A stretch of DNA of 64,000 bases from Sordaria brevicollis (lineage: Eukaryota > Ascomycota > Sordariomycetes > Sordariales > Sordariaceae): contig JAUTDP010000001.1 of the NCBI GenBank assembly GCA_033439795.1, forward strand, positions 1,674,001 to 1,738,000. Reading direction: 5' to 3'. The stretch's first letter is position 1, and each line of letters opens with the position of its first letter. Below, piece after piece: positions 36,296 to 50,204 of the stretch. The notes under the pieces are model-generated. The model saw nothing but the letters and a program-made list of their open reading frames with translations, was not told where the DNA came from and did no database searches. Both the position numbers and the translations under genes were made by a program.

Positions 36296-36442
36296 TAAAG
36301 AAAAAAGAGCCAAATAATAAATCCTTTAAAAATAAAAATATTTTAATCGTTAATACCTAAGAAAATTACTATTATTAATTAATTATAATGTATTTAGTTT
36401 TATTAACCGGGAATACCTTAAAGTAAAAATATTATATTCGAA
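36296..36442. other. Non-repeat spacer between copies A and H
   Basis: About 147 bp with no counterpart elsewhere in the window; AT-rich, with no reading frame or RNA gene seen. It is the only candidate here for the original DNA in which the elements piled up. Confidence 0.6.
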
Positions 36443-36466
36443 AATTGTTTTAGAATTGGAAACGCC

Positions 36467-38209
36467 GATTTCTAATCGAAGAGCGCTCTAAAACGAAAAC
36501 CGATAACGGGAATCAATTTAAAAAGGTCTTTTACGTCCTTTACGATATCCCGCGACGATTATAGCGACGATAATATATTATTATTATTAATAGCGATTAA
36601 TAATAGCAACTATAAATTCGAAAATAGCGTTTATAATCCGCTCGTAAAATTCTTAATATATAATAACCCTAATATAGTACGCGCCACGAAGATTTCGGAA
36701 AAAACGTAGGAAGACGATAAAATTATAAAGAAATTCATCGCTAAAGCGAATAAATTTTCGGACTACGACGCCATTTCGTTTAAAAATTGTAATTAAATAT
36801 ATAAATTATTTAACGAATATATAAAAATCTTCACGAAAAAAAATAGAATAACGTACCCTAAAGTTAATAAAGTTAATAATAATTAAATTATTATTAAAAA
36901 GGATTTTAATCATTTAAAGAAGATAATCCTATAAAAATTATAAAAAAACGTTAAAGAGGTACCGAAAATATAGGCCGGAATTATAAAGGATATTTTTCTT
37001 AAAATTAAATTTATCCCCTAATATATTATAATTATTACCCCCCCCCTAAAAATATTCTTTATTAATTACGACCGTACCTTCTTTATTCGAAATATTATAA
37101 TCGATATTTAATATTCGAAATGGACGAATAAAGAAATTAAAATTTAAATCGAAAAGATACTTCGCGATTTAAAGATTAATACCTTTAATATCGTACGAAT
37201 TATTATAAGACTATTTACGATTAGAAATTATAGAATTATATTTAATAACGTTATACGCGAATAGTATTAATAATATTAAATTTAAGTTAAAAAGGTTTTT
37301 AACGAAAAAGTATTTATATTTTTAAATATTATTACGTTAATCGTTAGGGGGTTCCTTTAAGCGAATATCGCCGAATATATAAAAATAGAGGATATTATTT
37401 ATAAAATATAGTAAGCGAACCCGACCATTTTTATTATTAAAATACGTTTATAGAAGAAGAGAATTAGTAAAGATAGGGGATTCTTTATAATAAAGGTTAT
37501 AATTATAAAGGTAGCCGAAGCTTTTTATAAAGGATTCTTTTTTCAAAAGGGTAATATATATATTTATAAACTATTTATTTCTTCGGTTAATATTTAATAA
37601 TATTTTATTTATTAGGGCGTAGGATATTTAGGGAAATTTTATTATAACGTTAATATTTATAAATATTATAGTAAAAATAAATATAGTAGGGACTATTTTA
37701 GAAAAACGAATTATTTATTTAATAAAAATAAATCGTTAATTTTTTACGCTTTATATAGAAAGTACGGGTATTATACTTTCGAAAAAAAGGTATACCTTAT
37801 TTTTAAAAAAGTTATTACGAAGGTTATTATAAAATATATTAAGAGGCTACGCTTTTTTATATATTAAAAGGATTTTAAAAAAAGTATTATAATAAAACTG
37901 GCGGTGGTAAAGGATAATAAAGATATCGATATCCTTAATACCCCCTTTATTATTTGTATTATTATTATTTATAAAAGGGAATTTAAAAGCGGAAATAGAA
38001 ATTATATTTATAAACGGATTAACGGACCCTTTATTAAACCGAAATTAATAATTAAAAACCTAATAAATATATTTACGAATTTTTAAAACTTAGGTATTCG
38101 GAATAGTGCCGGCTTAATCGCCGTTATTAAACCGGCTATTTAGAAAGAAAAGACTCTTATTCCTATTCTATCCGCGGGGTTAAAAGATATTCCTTTATAA
38201 AATAATTAA
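36467..38209 (+). pseudogene. ORF1 of copy H
   Basis: Gag-like frame as in copy D. The stretch 37904-38086 is by chance free of stops and reads as the basic C-terminal region (K-R-E-F-K-S-G-N-R, then G-P-F-I-K-P-K-L), so it is a true ORF1 fragment rather than a small gene. The zinc-knuckle-like block is near 37745-37800 and the proline tract (C9 plus T) at 37038-37047. Confidence 0.7.
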
Positions 38210-41200
38210 TAATCCGATTAAAAATATTTTATTAGAATATAAAAAAATTGTACGAAAAAAGGAAATTATTATTCGAATAGGAAGAGATTTATAATATCGT
38301 AGCGATTTAAGAGCCGGGTAGGAATTTAAACGAAAATATTTATCCTTTATAGGGTAATAAATATATTAGGGTAAATTATTTAAAAAAAGGGAAGGTAATT
38401 ATTTATATAAATAAAAAATAGAATTTTAAAGATTTAAATTTCTATATTGGAAAAGATTAGGTTTTTATAATATTTAAAAATTTAAAGGAATTATTAATTA
38501 TTTATTCGATTTATTCTTTTATTAAAATATACAGAATGCCGGAATACGAATAAAGGTTTCCCCTTTTCGAATTTTTCGAAAAGAAACCTTCGGTAAGATA
38601 TTAAATCGTAACCGTTAAAGATTTTAACTTTTATTATTCCGATTAGGATTTAGGGAATAAAATTAACCTAGGAGTTGAAAAATTCCTTATATAGGTACGA
38701 TAGTAGCGTATATAATTCGTTACTTTTAGAAGGGAATTGACCCGTATAAATAATATAATATAAGAAGAGAAAAATAGGATAATCAATTACGTATAGGTAA
38801 TATGAGGAACCGAAACCGAATATTAGGGGGCGTAACGGTACGAATAAATTAATTCGGATTATTATCCTTAAGAAATTTAAATTTATATTAAAAAAAAATT
38901 AGGAAAATAAAAATAAAAGAAGGTTATAATTAGAATTTAATAAATATAAAAAAGGTACGAAAGGTAACGTTATAATAGATTTTAATCCCGGCGAAAATTA
39001 ATACGAAAAAGGAATTAGAATTTATATTCGATAAATTTAATAGAGAATTTATAAATATAGTGGAAGAATTCGTTTTATATTAGAAAAAAAATCGAAGGAG
39101 AAAAACGAAATAATAAATATTAAAATATAAAATAACGATAAAAAATACGAAACGGAAATAATAAAAATAATATAAAGAAAGGATATTTTTAAATTAAATA
39201 AAATTCGTAAAAATATTAATAAAGAAAAGAAGGATTAATATAAAAGTTTAATAAATAATATAGCGAAAAGGTATTAAAAGGGTATTAAAGAATTTAAATA
39301 AATTTTAAACCCTCGAAAAATAAGTTTATATTCGAAGTTATTTATTAATAAATCCGCCCAAATTCCTAATTTTTAAATAATATAAAGGAATAAAAGAAAT
39401 TAAAAATTATAACGGTAAGGCGAATATTTTCGCCGAATGTTTTTTCCCGAAAGTAAATATCTTTACGGATTATTTATTCGATTAAACCCTTCCCTTAAAT
39501 ACCGGCGATTTATTATTTATTAACGAATTAATTACCGAGGAAAATATTTAAGAAATTTTATTTCGAATAATTCCGAATAAAATATTAAGCGTCGATTAAT
39601 ATTCGAATAAATTTTTAAAAATTTATAAAAAATTATTTTAAAAAATTATAACCGCTTTTATAATTACGAATTTTCGTCTTAAATATTTTTTATAGCGGTT
39701 TAAGAATACGAAAGTAATCGTTTTTAAAAAATTAAAAAAAACCGCTATTTAATAAAAATTAATTAACGTATAGAAATTAATTTTATTATTAAATAACGTT
39801 GAGAAAATTTTCGAAACGTTCGTCGTTAAAAAATTTATTTAAACTGTAAAAGAATTTAACTTCTTATTAAAAGGCTAAATAAATAATTGGGTAAATTATT
39901 CGACCGAATTTAATATCCGTATTATTATAGATATTATATATATAATTTAAAAATTCGGAACCGATATATCGCTAATATTCTTTAATTTTAAAAACGTATT
40001 CGATAAAATTAATTATAAATAATTATTATATATTTTATAGGAAATATAATTTTTATAATAAGTTTTCGAATAAATAGCGAATTTCGTTAACGGATAAAGA
40101 GGTTCCTTTTTTTTCGATAACGAAATATCCGCTCTTTATATTATAAAAGTCGGAGTACCTTAAAGTTCCCCCTTTTCCTTAATTCTTTTTATCCTTTTTA
40201 TTACCCTATTATACTGTAAATTAATTACGATTAAAAATATAATTATAATTAGCTTCGCCAATAATATTAATATCGTCGCCGTAACGAAAATTACCGAAGA
40301 GAATTATAAAATATTTTAAACGGTATAAAAAATTTACTCCAAATAAATAAAGGAGAGAAATATAAAATTCGAAGCGAATAAAACGGAATTAATATATTTT
40401 ATACGGATAAAAGTATTAAGAATAGAAATTCTTTAATTCGGGGATATTATATTTCGATTAACGGAATCGATAAAATTTTTAAACGTTTAATTAAACCGCA
40501 AATTTAATTATTAAATTTATACGAAAGTTATTAAAAAAAAAATAAAAACTTAAACGAATACGCTAATTCGGTTAATTATAAAAATTTAAAGTTATTCCTT
40601 CGTTCGTACAAAGGAAATTTATATTAAATATATTCGAAATATAATTATATATAGAATTTTAATTTTCTACTAATTAATAAAAATATATAATAAATTTTGA
40701 AAAATAATAATCGGATTAATTAAATATTAAATTAAATACTTAAAAATTATTATTGGGGCGTATAAAGCTACGTCGGTACGGAACTTTAAAACGGAAACTT
40801 TTTACCTATTATTCGATTTTTATTTTAATAAACGGGTAAAGGCTTTCGAAGAAAAATTCGCCCGTATAAATTAAATTAAATTCGTCCGAAGAATAATAAT
40901 TTAAATAATTAATTATATTTAAATAAAACGAATAAAAGGTTAATTATTTATTAATAAACCGGAAAGTAATACCGTTAAAATTAAATAAGCAGAGGAATAA
41001 ATATTAACGGAGAATTTTATAGCGATTATAGCGGGATTACCTTCGGTAATAAACGTACCCGTTTAATTATTATAACCGCCGGAACCTTTAACTTTTAATC
41101 GAAAAGTATAATTAGAAAACGCTACGAAAAAAAAATAAATATTGCGCTATAATTATTAATTAGTAATAATAATAATTAAATTAAATCGGCGGTATAAATT

Positions 41201-41486
41201 TATAATTATTAACTTCGACCTAAAATTTAATAATACTATAATAAAATAGTATATAATCGGTTAAAAAAAGAAGAAGCGGAAAAGAATTTAATTTTCGGAA
41301 GATAATAAAAATTATTATCTATTAACGAAAGTAAAAAGCTCCTTCCTCGTTTAAATAAAAATAAAGGTAATTAATTTTAAAACTTTCCTTTTTTAAAGGA
41401 AAATCCCTAATATCGATACCCCTATTTATTCGTATAGATTAAAACGAAAAACGTTTTACTATATTACGTTCGAATATTTCCGGATA
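38207..41486 (+). pseudogene. ORF2 of copy H, truncated by copy I
   Basis: Endonuclease G-D-F-N block near 38617-38640 and reverse transcriptase motif near 40250-40275, reading S-F-A-N-N-I-N-I. It stops inside the C-terminal Cys/His finger at the copy I insertion. RIP stops throughout. Confidence 0.8.
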
Positions 41487-42834
41487 AGTAAGATTCTTAT
41501 TCCCTAACTAAATCTATAGCGCTAATATAGTATAGGGTCTATTTCCGATTCCCCGTAGGATAAAACTATAGGCGTTAAACGCCCCGGATAAAAACCCCGG
41601 CTATATTTCTTAACGCGGACCTATCCGTACCGCTTCTTCGGCGTTTTATAATCGTAATATATATTTACCGCTAACGTAATTAATATTCGTCTTATCCCTT
41701 CCATTTACCGTTGCGTTAAAATATTAAACCGTTCCGCTTTTTTAATCCGCCGTCCCGTCCTTTATTTACTATTATTTTCCGCCTTTTATTCCCCCGTTTA
41801 TTTACCCTTTTAATTGCCTTTAAATTTCCTAACTATTAAACTTTCCTTTATTCTTTCTATCCTTTTCTTCCCCCTATTATAGTTATATTTTTATTATAAT
41901 TTATATTAACGTAAAAATTTCCTTCCTTTAAATATAAAAACCCCCTATTTTCTTAAATCTTTTTAAATTTTTCTTTCCTTTAATAATAATAATCGATTCG
42001 AAATAATTACTCCCTATTAAAAATATATTAAAGCGCTTTACAAAATAATAAAAACCTCCGACGAAAATAAGGGCGAAAATTTATTTCCCTTTTACCCTCC
42101 TTTATTAATTTCTATATTTAATATAATTAATACTAATATTAAAATTAATTTCGAATATATTCTTAAACGCCTTATTAATAATAAATTCTTTTATATATTG
42201 GAAAAAGGGTAAATCCTCCTTCTATTACGTTTTATCCTTACGCTAATTTTTCCGAAATTATATCCGTACTCCCCCGTATTTTGCTTATATTTTTTAATTA
42301 ATTAAAGCCCTTTTCTCTTTCTTAACCGTCCTGGGTTATAATATTTATATAAAGGCCGTTACTAAATCGATTTATTATATCCCCAATTACCCGAATAAAT
42401 TACTATTTTTTATATCGTTAATATTTCTTATTTTAATTCGTCCTTAAATAAATTTAATTAAGTTATTTAATATATTTTAATAGTCTTATATTATATAATC
42501 GATATATTTCGCGGCTTTTATAATTTTCGTAATACCTTTTAAGAAAAGGTCGTTAATAAAAATTTAATTAATAACGAATTCCGCGATTATTTTATTTACT
42601 TCTATATTATTATTAAGGAATTTACTAACGTAATTCGCCCTTGCTTTATTAACGACGGCTTTATTAATACCTTAAAATAATTTATTTACTATAGAAAGTA
42701 ATCGGTTAACGATTATTTTTAAAAAGGTTATTGTAAACTCTTCCTTTCCGATAAAAATAATTTAATTAACGGTCGTATTCTTTTAAATAGTATCCCCTAT
42801 AATAATAATAGTAATTTACCCTATAATAGTAATA
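41487..42834 (-). mobile_element. LINE copy I, 3' piece
   Basis: Minus-strand full-length copy inserted after copy H's ORF2. It holds the 3' end and most of the 3' module and is cut in the trinucleotide-rich part by copy J; duplication at 42819-42834 and 49807-49822. Confidence 0.88.
42819..42834. repeat. Target-site duplication of copy J (left)
   Basis: CCCTATAATAGTAATA here and CCCTATAATAATAATA at 49807-49822; one G/A difference, of the RIP type. The site is repetitive, so the exact ends are uncertain. Confidence 0.65.
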
Positions 42835-44565
42835 AGTAAGATTCTTATTCCCTAGTTAAATTTATAGCGCTAATATAGTATAGGGTCTATCTCCGATTCC
42901 CCGTAGGATAAAACCGTAGGCGTTAAACGCCCCGGATAAAAACCCCGGCTATATTTCTTAGCGCGGACCTATCCGCGCCGCTTCTTCGGCGTTCTACAAT
43001 TGCGGTATATATTTACCGCCAATACGATTAATATCCGTTTTATCCCTTCTATTTATTATTACGCTAAAATCTTAGACCGTTCTATTTTCTTAATCCGCTG
43101 TCCTATCCTTTATTTATTATTATTTTCCGTTTTCTATTCCCCTATTTATTTACCCTTTTAATTATTATTAAATTTCTTAATTATTAAACTTTCCTTTATT
43201 CCTTTTATCCTCTTCCTCCTTTTATTATAATTACGTTTCTATTATAATTTATATTAACGTAAGGATTTCCCTCCTTTAAATATAAAAATCCCCTATCCTT
43301 CCGGATTTTTTTAGGCTTTTTTTTCCTTTAATAATAATAATCGATTCGAAATAATTATTCCCTATTAAAAATATACTAAAGTATTTTATAAAATAATAAA
43401 AACTTCCGACGAGGATAAGGGCGAAAATTTATTTCCCTTTCGCTTTCCTTCGTTAACCTTTATATTTAATATAATTAATACTAATATTAAAATTAATTTC
43501 GAATATATTATTAAACGTTTTATTAATAATAAATTCTTTTATATATTAGAAAAAGGGTAAATTTTCCCTCTATTACGTTCTATCCTTATATTAATTTCTT
43601 TAAAATTATATTCGTACTCCTCTATATTTCGTTTATACTTTTTAATTAATTAAAGCCCTTTTTACCTTTCCGGCCGTTCCGGGTTACAATATTTATATAA
43701 AAGCCGTTATTAAATCGATTTATTATATCCTTAATTACCCGAATAAATTACTATTTTTTATATTATTAACGTTTTTTATTTTAATTTGTTTTTAAATAAA
43801 TTTAATTAAGTTATTTAATATACTTTAGTAATTTTACGTTATATAATCGATATACTTCGCGGCTTTTATAATTTTTATAATACTTTTTAAAAGAAGGTCG
43901 TTAATAAAAACCTAATTAATAGTAAATTTTACGATTATTTTATCCGCCTCCGTATCGTTACTAAGGAATTCGCTAATATAATTCACCTTTACTTTATTAA
44001 CGACGGTTTTACTAACACCCTTAAATAATTTACTTGTTATAGAAAATAATCGGTTAACGATTACTTCTAAAAAAATTATCGTAAACTCCTCCTTTCTAAT
44101 AAAGATAATTTAATTAATAGTTATATTCCTTTAAATAGTATCCCTTATAATAATAGTAGTAATTTACCCTATAATAATAATGGTAATTTATTTCGTAATA
44201 ATAATAATAGAATTCTTCCGAATAATAATAATATTCGTATACCTTCCTATAGTAATTCCCTAATAGAAATTAATTCGCCGGTTATTTATCCTACTAATCC
44301 TATTCCTATTAATAATAATTAATTCGCTTAGTGTTAATTCGTAATTAATATTATATATTAATATATTCGTTAATTCGACGAATAAAACCGTTTATTCGCC
44401 GATAATAATAAAATATTAAAAATTTTAATTAATCGTAAAAAGAAATAATAATTAAATAGGTCGTCGCCTTCGTAATTTAATAAATTCTTAATTAAATAGA
44501 AATCTTCCTTCGTCCTTATTTTAATATATTAATAAATAAAAATAAAAAAAAAGGAAGGAAAGAAA

Positions 44566-47500
44566 ATTAAAAATAGCGAGCGAATTTATTTCGCCGCTCC
44601 TTTTTTAATTCGATTATTAAACGGTATTTATTTAATCGTTCTAATCGAAGTACTTATAATAAAATTCTTTCGGCTTTAATTCTATCGTTTAAATAAATTT
44701 AGAATTATTTTTATATTTACGGCTAATCGATTATTACGAATTATATATTTACTATCCGGAAATATTCGAATATAATATAATAGAACGTTTCCCGTCCTAA
44801 TTCGTATAAATAAATAAGGGTATTAATATTAAGGATTCTCTTTTAAAAAAGGAAAGCCTTAAAATTAATTACTTCTATTCTTATTTAAACAAAGAGGGAA
44901 TTCTTCGTTTTTATTAATAGATAATAATTTTTATTATTTTTTAAAAATTGGGTTTTCTTCCGCTTCTTCTTTTTTTAACCGATTATATACCGTTTTATTA
45001 TAATATTATTAAATTTCGGGTCGAAATTAATAATTATAAATTTATACTGCTAATTTAATTTAATTATTTTTACTATTAATTAATAATTATAGCGCGATAC
45101 CTATTTTTTCTTTATAATATCCTTTAATTATATTTTTTAATTAAAGGTTAAAGGTTCTAACGGTTATAATAATTAAACGGGTACGCTTATTACCGGGGGT
45201 AATCTTATTATAATCGCTATAAAATTCTCCGTCGGTATTTATTCCTCCGTTTATTTAATTTTAACGGTACCGCTTTCCGATTTATTAATAAATAATCGAT
45301 TTCTTATTCGTTTTATTTAAATATAATTAATTATTTAAATTATTATTCTTCGGACGAATTTAACCTAATTTATACGGGCGAATTTCTCTTCGAAAACCCT
45401 TACCTATTTATTAAAATAAAGGTTAAATAGTAGGTAAAAAATTTCCATTTTAAGGTTCTATACTAATATAATTTTATATACCCTAATAACGATTTTTAAA
45501 TATTTAATTTAATATTTAATTAATTTAATTATTATCCTTCGGGGTTTATTATATACTTTTATCGGTTAATAGAAAATTAAAGCTCTATATATAATTACGC
45601 TTTGAATATATTTAATATAAATCTCCTTCGTACGAATAAAGGAATAACCTTAAATTTTTATAATTAATTAAATTAGCGTATTCGTTTAAATTTTTATTTT
45701 TTTCTTAATAATTTCCGCGTAGGTTCGATAATTGAATTTATAATTTAATTAAACGCTTAGGAATTTTATTAATTCCGTCGGTTGAAATATAATATCTCTA
45801 AATTAGAGAATCTCCGTTCTTAATACCTTTATTCGCGTAAAATATATTAATTCCGTTTTATTCGCTTCGAATTTTATACTTTTTTCCTCTACTTATTTAG
45901 AGTAAATTTCCTATATTATTTAAAATATCCTATAATTCTCTTTAATAATTTTTATTATAACGACGATATTAATATCGTTGGCGAAGCCGACTATAATTAT
46001 ATTTTTAACCGTAATTAATTTATAGTATAATAGAATAATAAAAAAGATAAAAAGAATTAAAAAAAGGGGGGAGCTTTAAAATACTCCGGCTTTTATAATA
46101 TAGGGAGCGGATATTTCGTCGTCGAAAAAGAGGGAATTTCTTCGTTTATTAACGAAATTCGCTACTTATTCGAGAATTTATTATAAGAATCGTATTTTTT
46201 ATAGGGTATATAATAATTATTTATAATTAATTTTATTAAATACGCCTTTAAAATTAAGGAATATTAATAATATAACGGCTCCGAATTTTTAAATTATATA
46301 TATAATATTCGTAACGATATAAATAGTAAATTCGGTCGAACGGTTTACCCAATTATTTATTTAGCCCTTTAATAGGAGGTTAAATTCTTCCGTAATTTAA
46401 ATAAATTTCTTAGTAACGAACGCTTCGAAGATTTTCCTAATATTATTTAATAATAAAATTAACTTCTATATACCGGTTAGCTTTTATTATACGGCGGTTT
46501 TTCCTAGTTTTTTAAAAACGATTACTTTTACGTTCTTAAATTACTATAGGAAGTATTTAAAATGAAAATTCGTAATTACGAGAGCGGTTATAATTTTATA
46601 GAATAATTCTTTACAAATTTTTAGAAATTTATTTAAATATTAATCGACGTCCGGTATTTTATTCGGAATTATTTAAAATAAAATTTTTTAAATATCCTCT
46701 TTAGTAATTAATTCGTTAATAAATAACGAATTACTAATATTTAATAGAAAGGTTTAATCGGGTAAATAATTTATAAAGATATTTATTTTCGGGAAAAAAC
46801 GTTCGGCGAGAATATTTATTTTACTATTATAATTTTCGATTTTTTTTATTCCCTTATATTATTTAAAAATTAGGAATTTGGGTAGGTCTATTAATAAATA
46901 ATTTCGGGTATAGGCCTATTTTTCGAAGGTTTAAAATTTATTTAAATTCTTTAATACCCTTTCGACGCTTTTTTACTATATTATTTATTAAATTTTCGTA
47001 TTAATCCTTCTTTTTTTTATTAATACCTCTACGAATTTTACCCAATTCGAAAATATCCTTTCCTTATATTATTTTTATTACTTCCGCTTCGTATTTTTTA
47101 TTACTATTTTATATTTTAACGTTTATTACTTCGTTCTTTTCCTTCGATTTTTCTTTTAATATAGGATAAATTCTTTTACTATATTTATAAATTCTTTATC
47201 GAATTTATTAAATATAAATTCTAATTCTTCCTTCGTATCGATTTTCGCTAAGATTAAAATCTATTATAACGCCGCCTTTCGTATTTTTTCTACATTTATT
47301 AAATTCTAATTATAACCTTCCTTTATTTCCGTTTTTTTAACTTTTCTTCCGGTATAGATTTAAATTTCCTAAGGATAATAATTTAAATCGGTTTATTCGT
47401 ACCGTTACGCCCCTTAATATTCGGTTTCGATTTTTAGCGTTATTTATATATAATTAATTATTCTATTTTTTTCTTCCCGTATTATATTATTTATACGGGT

Positions 47501-48034
47501 CGATTCCCCTTTAAAGGTAATAAGCCGTAAACGTTACTATTATATTTATATAAGGAGTTTTTCGGCTTTTAGGTTAATTTTATTTTCTAAATCCCAATTG
47601 GGATAATAAAGGTTAAAATCCCCGACGGTTACAATTTAATATTTTACTAGGGGTTTTTCTTCGAAGAATTCGAAGAGGGGAAATCTTTATTTATATTCTA
47701 GTATTCTATACATTTTAATAGGGGAATAAATTAAATAAACGGTTAATAATTCCTTTAAATTTTTAAACGTTATAAAAGCTTAATCTCTTCCGATATAAAA
47801 ATTTAAATTTTTAAAATTCTATTTTTTATTTATATAAATAACCGCCCTCCCTTTTTCTAAATAATTTACCCTAATATATTTATTACCCTATAAACGATAA
47901 ATATTTTCGTTTAAATTTTTATTTGGCTTTTAAATCGTTATAATATTATAAATTTCCTCTTATTCGAGTAGTAATTTCCCTTTTTCGTATAATTTCCCTA
48001 TATTCTAATAGAATATTTTTAATTGGATTATTAA
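44566..48034 (-). pseudogene. ORF2 of copy J
   Basis: Complete-length minus-strand ORF2 remnant. Catalytic region near 45965-45995 (plus strand CGTTGGCGAAGCC, so F-A-(N)-(D)-like), endonuclease G-D-F-N block near 47590-47620, C-terminal finger near 44740-44800. RIP stops throughout. Confidence 0.8.
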
Positions 48035-49774
48035 TTATTTTATAAAGGAATATTTTTTAACCCCGCGGGTAAAATAGGAATAGGAATTTTTTCCTTTTAA
48101 GTAATTAATTTAGCGATAGTAATTAAATTAGCGCTACTCCGAATATTTAAGCTTTAAAAATTCGTAAATACGTTTATCGGGCCTTTAACCGCTAATTTTA
48201 ATTTAATAAAGGGCCTACTAATTTATTTATAAATATAATTTTTATTTTTACTTTTAAATTCCTTTTTACGAATAATAATAATACGGGTAGTAGGGGGGGC
48301 GTTAAGGAGATCGATATTTTTATCGTCCTTTACCGCCGCCGGCTCTAATATAATACTTCTTTTAAAATCCTTCCAATACGCAAATAAGCGTAACCTTTCG
48401 GTATATTTTATAATAATTTTTATAATAATTTTTTTAAAAATAAAGTATATTTTCTTTTCGAAGGCGTAATACCTATATTTTCTATACGGAGCGTAAAAAA
48501 TTAGTAATTTATTTTCGTTAAATAAGTAATTCGTTTTTCCAAAACGGTCTTTATTATATTTATTCTTATTATAACGTTTATAAATATTAGCGTTATAATA
48601 GAATTTCTTTAAATATTTTACACTCTAATAAATAAAGTATTATTAAATATTAGCCGAAGAAATAAATAATTTGTAAATATATATACTATTTTCTTAAAGG
48701 AGGAATCCTTTATAAAGAATTTCGGTTATTTTTATAATTATAATTTCTATTATAAAAAATCCTTTATTTTTACTAATTTTCTTCTTTTATAAATATATTC
48801 TAATAATAAAAGCGGTCGGATTCGTTTATTATATTTTATAAATAATATCCTTTATTTTTATATATTCGGCGATATTCGCTTAAGGGAACCCTTTAGTAAT
48901 TAACGTAATAATATTTAAAAATACAAACGCTTTTTCGCTAAAAACCTTTTTAACTTAAATTTAATATTATTAATACTATTCGTATATAACGTTATTAAAT
49001 ATAATTTTATAATCTCCGATTATAAATAATTTTATAACGGTTCGTATAATATTAGGGGTATTAATCCTTAAATCGTAAAATATCTTTTTAATTTAAATTT
49101 TAATTTCTTCGTTCGTCCGCTTCGAATATTAAATATTAATTATAATATTTTAAATAAAGAGGGTATAATTATAATTAATAAAGAGTATTTTCGGGGGGGG
49201 GGTAATAATTATAATATATTAAAAGATAAACCTAATTTTAAGAAAAGCGTCCTTTATAATTCCGGCCTATATTTTCGGCGCTTTTTTAACGTTCTTTTAC
49301 AATTCTTATAAAATCGTTTTCTTTAAATCGTCGAAATCCTTCTTAATAATAATTTAATTATTACTAACTTTATTAACTTCGGGGCGTATTATTTTACTTT
49401 TCTTCGCGAGGATTTTCGTATATTCGTTAAATAATTTACGAATTTAATTACAATCTTCGAACGAAATAGCGTTATAGTCCGAAGATTTATTCGCTTTAAT
49501 AATAAGTTTCTTTATAATTTTATTATCCTTTTACGTTTTTTCCGAAATTTTCGTAGCGTAGGTTATATTAAGGTTATTATAAATTAAAAATCCTATAAAC
49601 GGGTTATAAACGCTATTTTCGAATTTATAATTATTATTATTAATTATTATCGGTAATAACGATATATTATCGTTATTATATTCGTCGCGGAATATTATAA
49701 GGGACGTAAAAAACCTTTTTAAATCGATTCCTATTATCGGTTTTCGTTTTAGAGCGCTCCTCGACTAGAAATCG
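48032..49774 (-). pseudogene. ORF1 of copy J
   Basis: Minus-strand gag-like remnant of full length. Proline tract G10 at 49193-49202 on the plus strand, same length as copy D. Zinc-knuckle-like block near 48440-48500. Confidence 0.7.
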
Positions 49775-50204
49775 GCGTTTCCGGTTCCAAAGCAGTTTAT
49801 CTTTCCCCCTATAATAATAATAGTAATTTATTTCGTAGTAATAATAATAAAATTCCCCCGAATAATAATAATATTCGTATACCTTCCCGTAATAATTCCC
49901 TAATAGAAATTAATTCGCCGGCTATTTATCCTACCGATCCTATTCCTATTAATAATAATTAATTCGCTTAATATCAATTCGTAATTAATATTATACGCTA
50001 ATATATTCGTTAATTCGATAAATAAAACCGTTTATTTATTAATAATAATAAAATATTAAAGGCTTTAATTAATTATAAAAAGAAATAATAATTAAATAGG
50101 TCGTTGCCTTTATAGCCTAATAAACTCTTAATTAAATAGAAATCCTCCCCCGTCTTCGTTCTAACGTATTAATAAATAAAAATAAAAAAAAAGAAGAAAA
50201 GAAA

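Larger units (their letters stand above)
36443..41486 (+). mobile_element. LINE copy H, 5' part
   Basis: Plus-strand copy with the canonical 5' end (AATTGTTTTAG). It matches copy D from its first base to about 15275, near the end of ORF2, where minus-strand copy I interrupts it at 41486. Its 3' part is not found in the window. Confidence 0.88.
42835..49806 (-). mobile_element. LINE copy J, full length
   Basis: About 6972 bp, minus strand, uninterrupted: tail AGTAAGATTC at the left, conserved 5' end near 49798, plus eight extra bases. Its 3' untranslated hairpin GCGCGGA-CCTA-TCCGCGC is at 42961-42978. Together with D it is one of two complete, unbroken copies in the window. Confidence 0.9.

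Noticed and set aside
49811..49900. Trinucleotide-rich stretches (AAT/AGT) as microsatellite or CRISPR-like array
   Set aside because: They recur at the same place in every copy of the 3' module, have irregular units and no spacers; they are part of the LINE.
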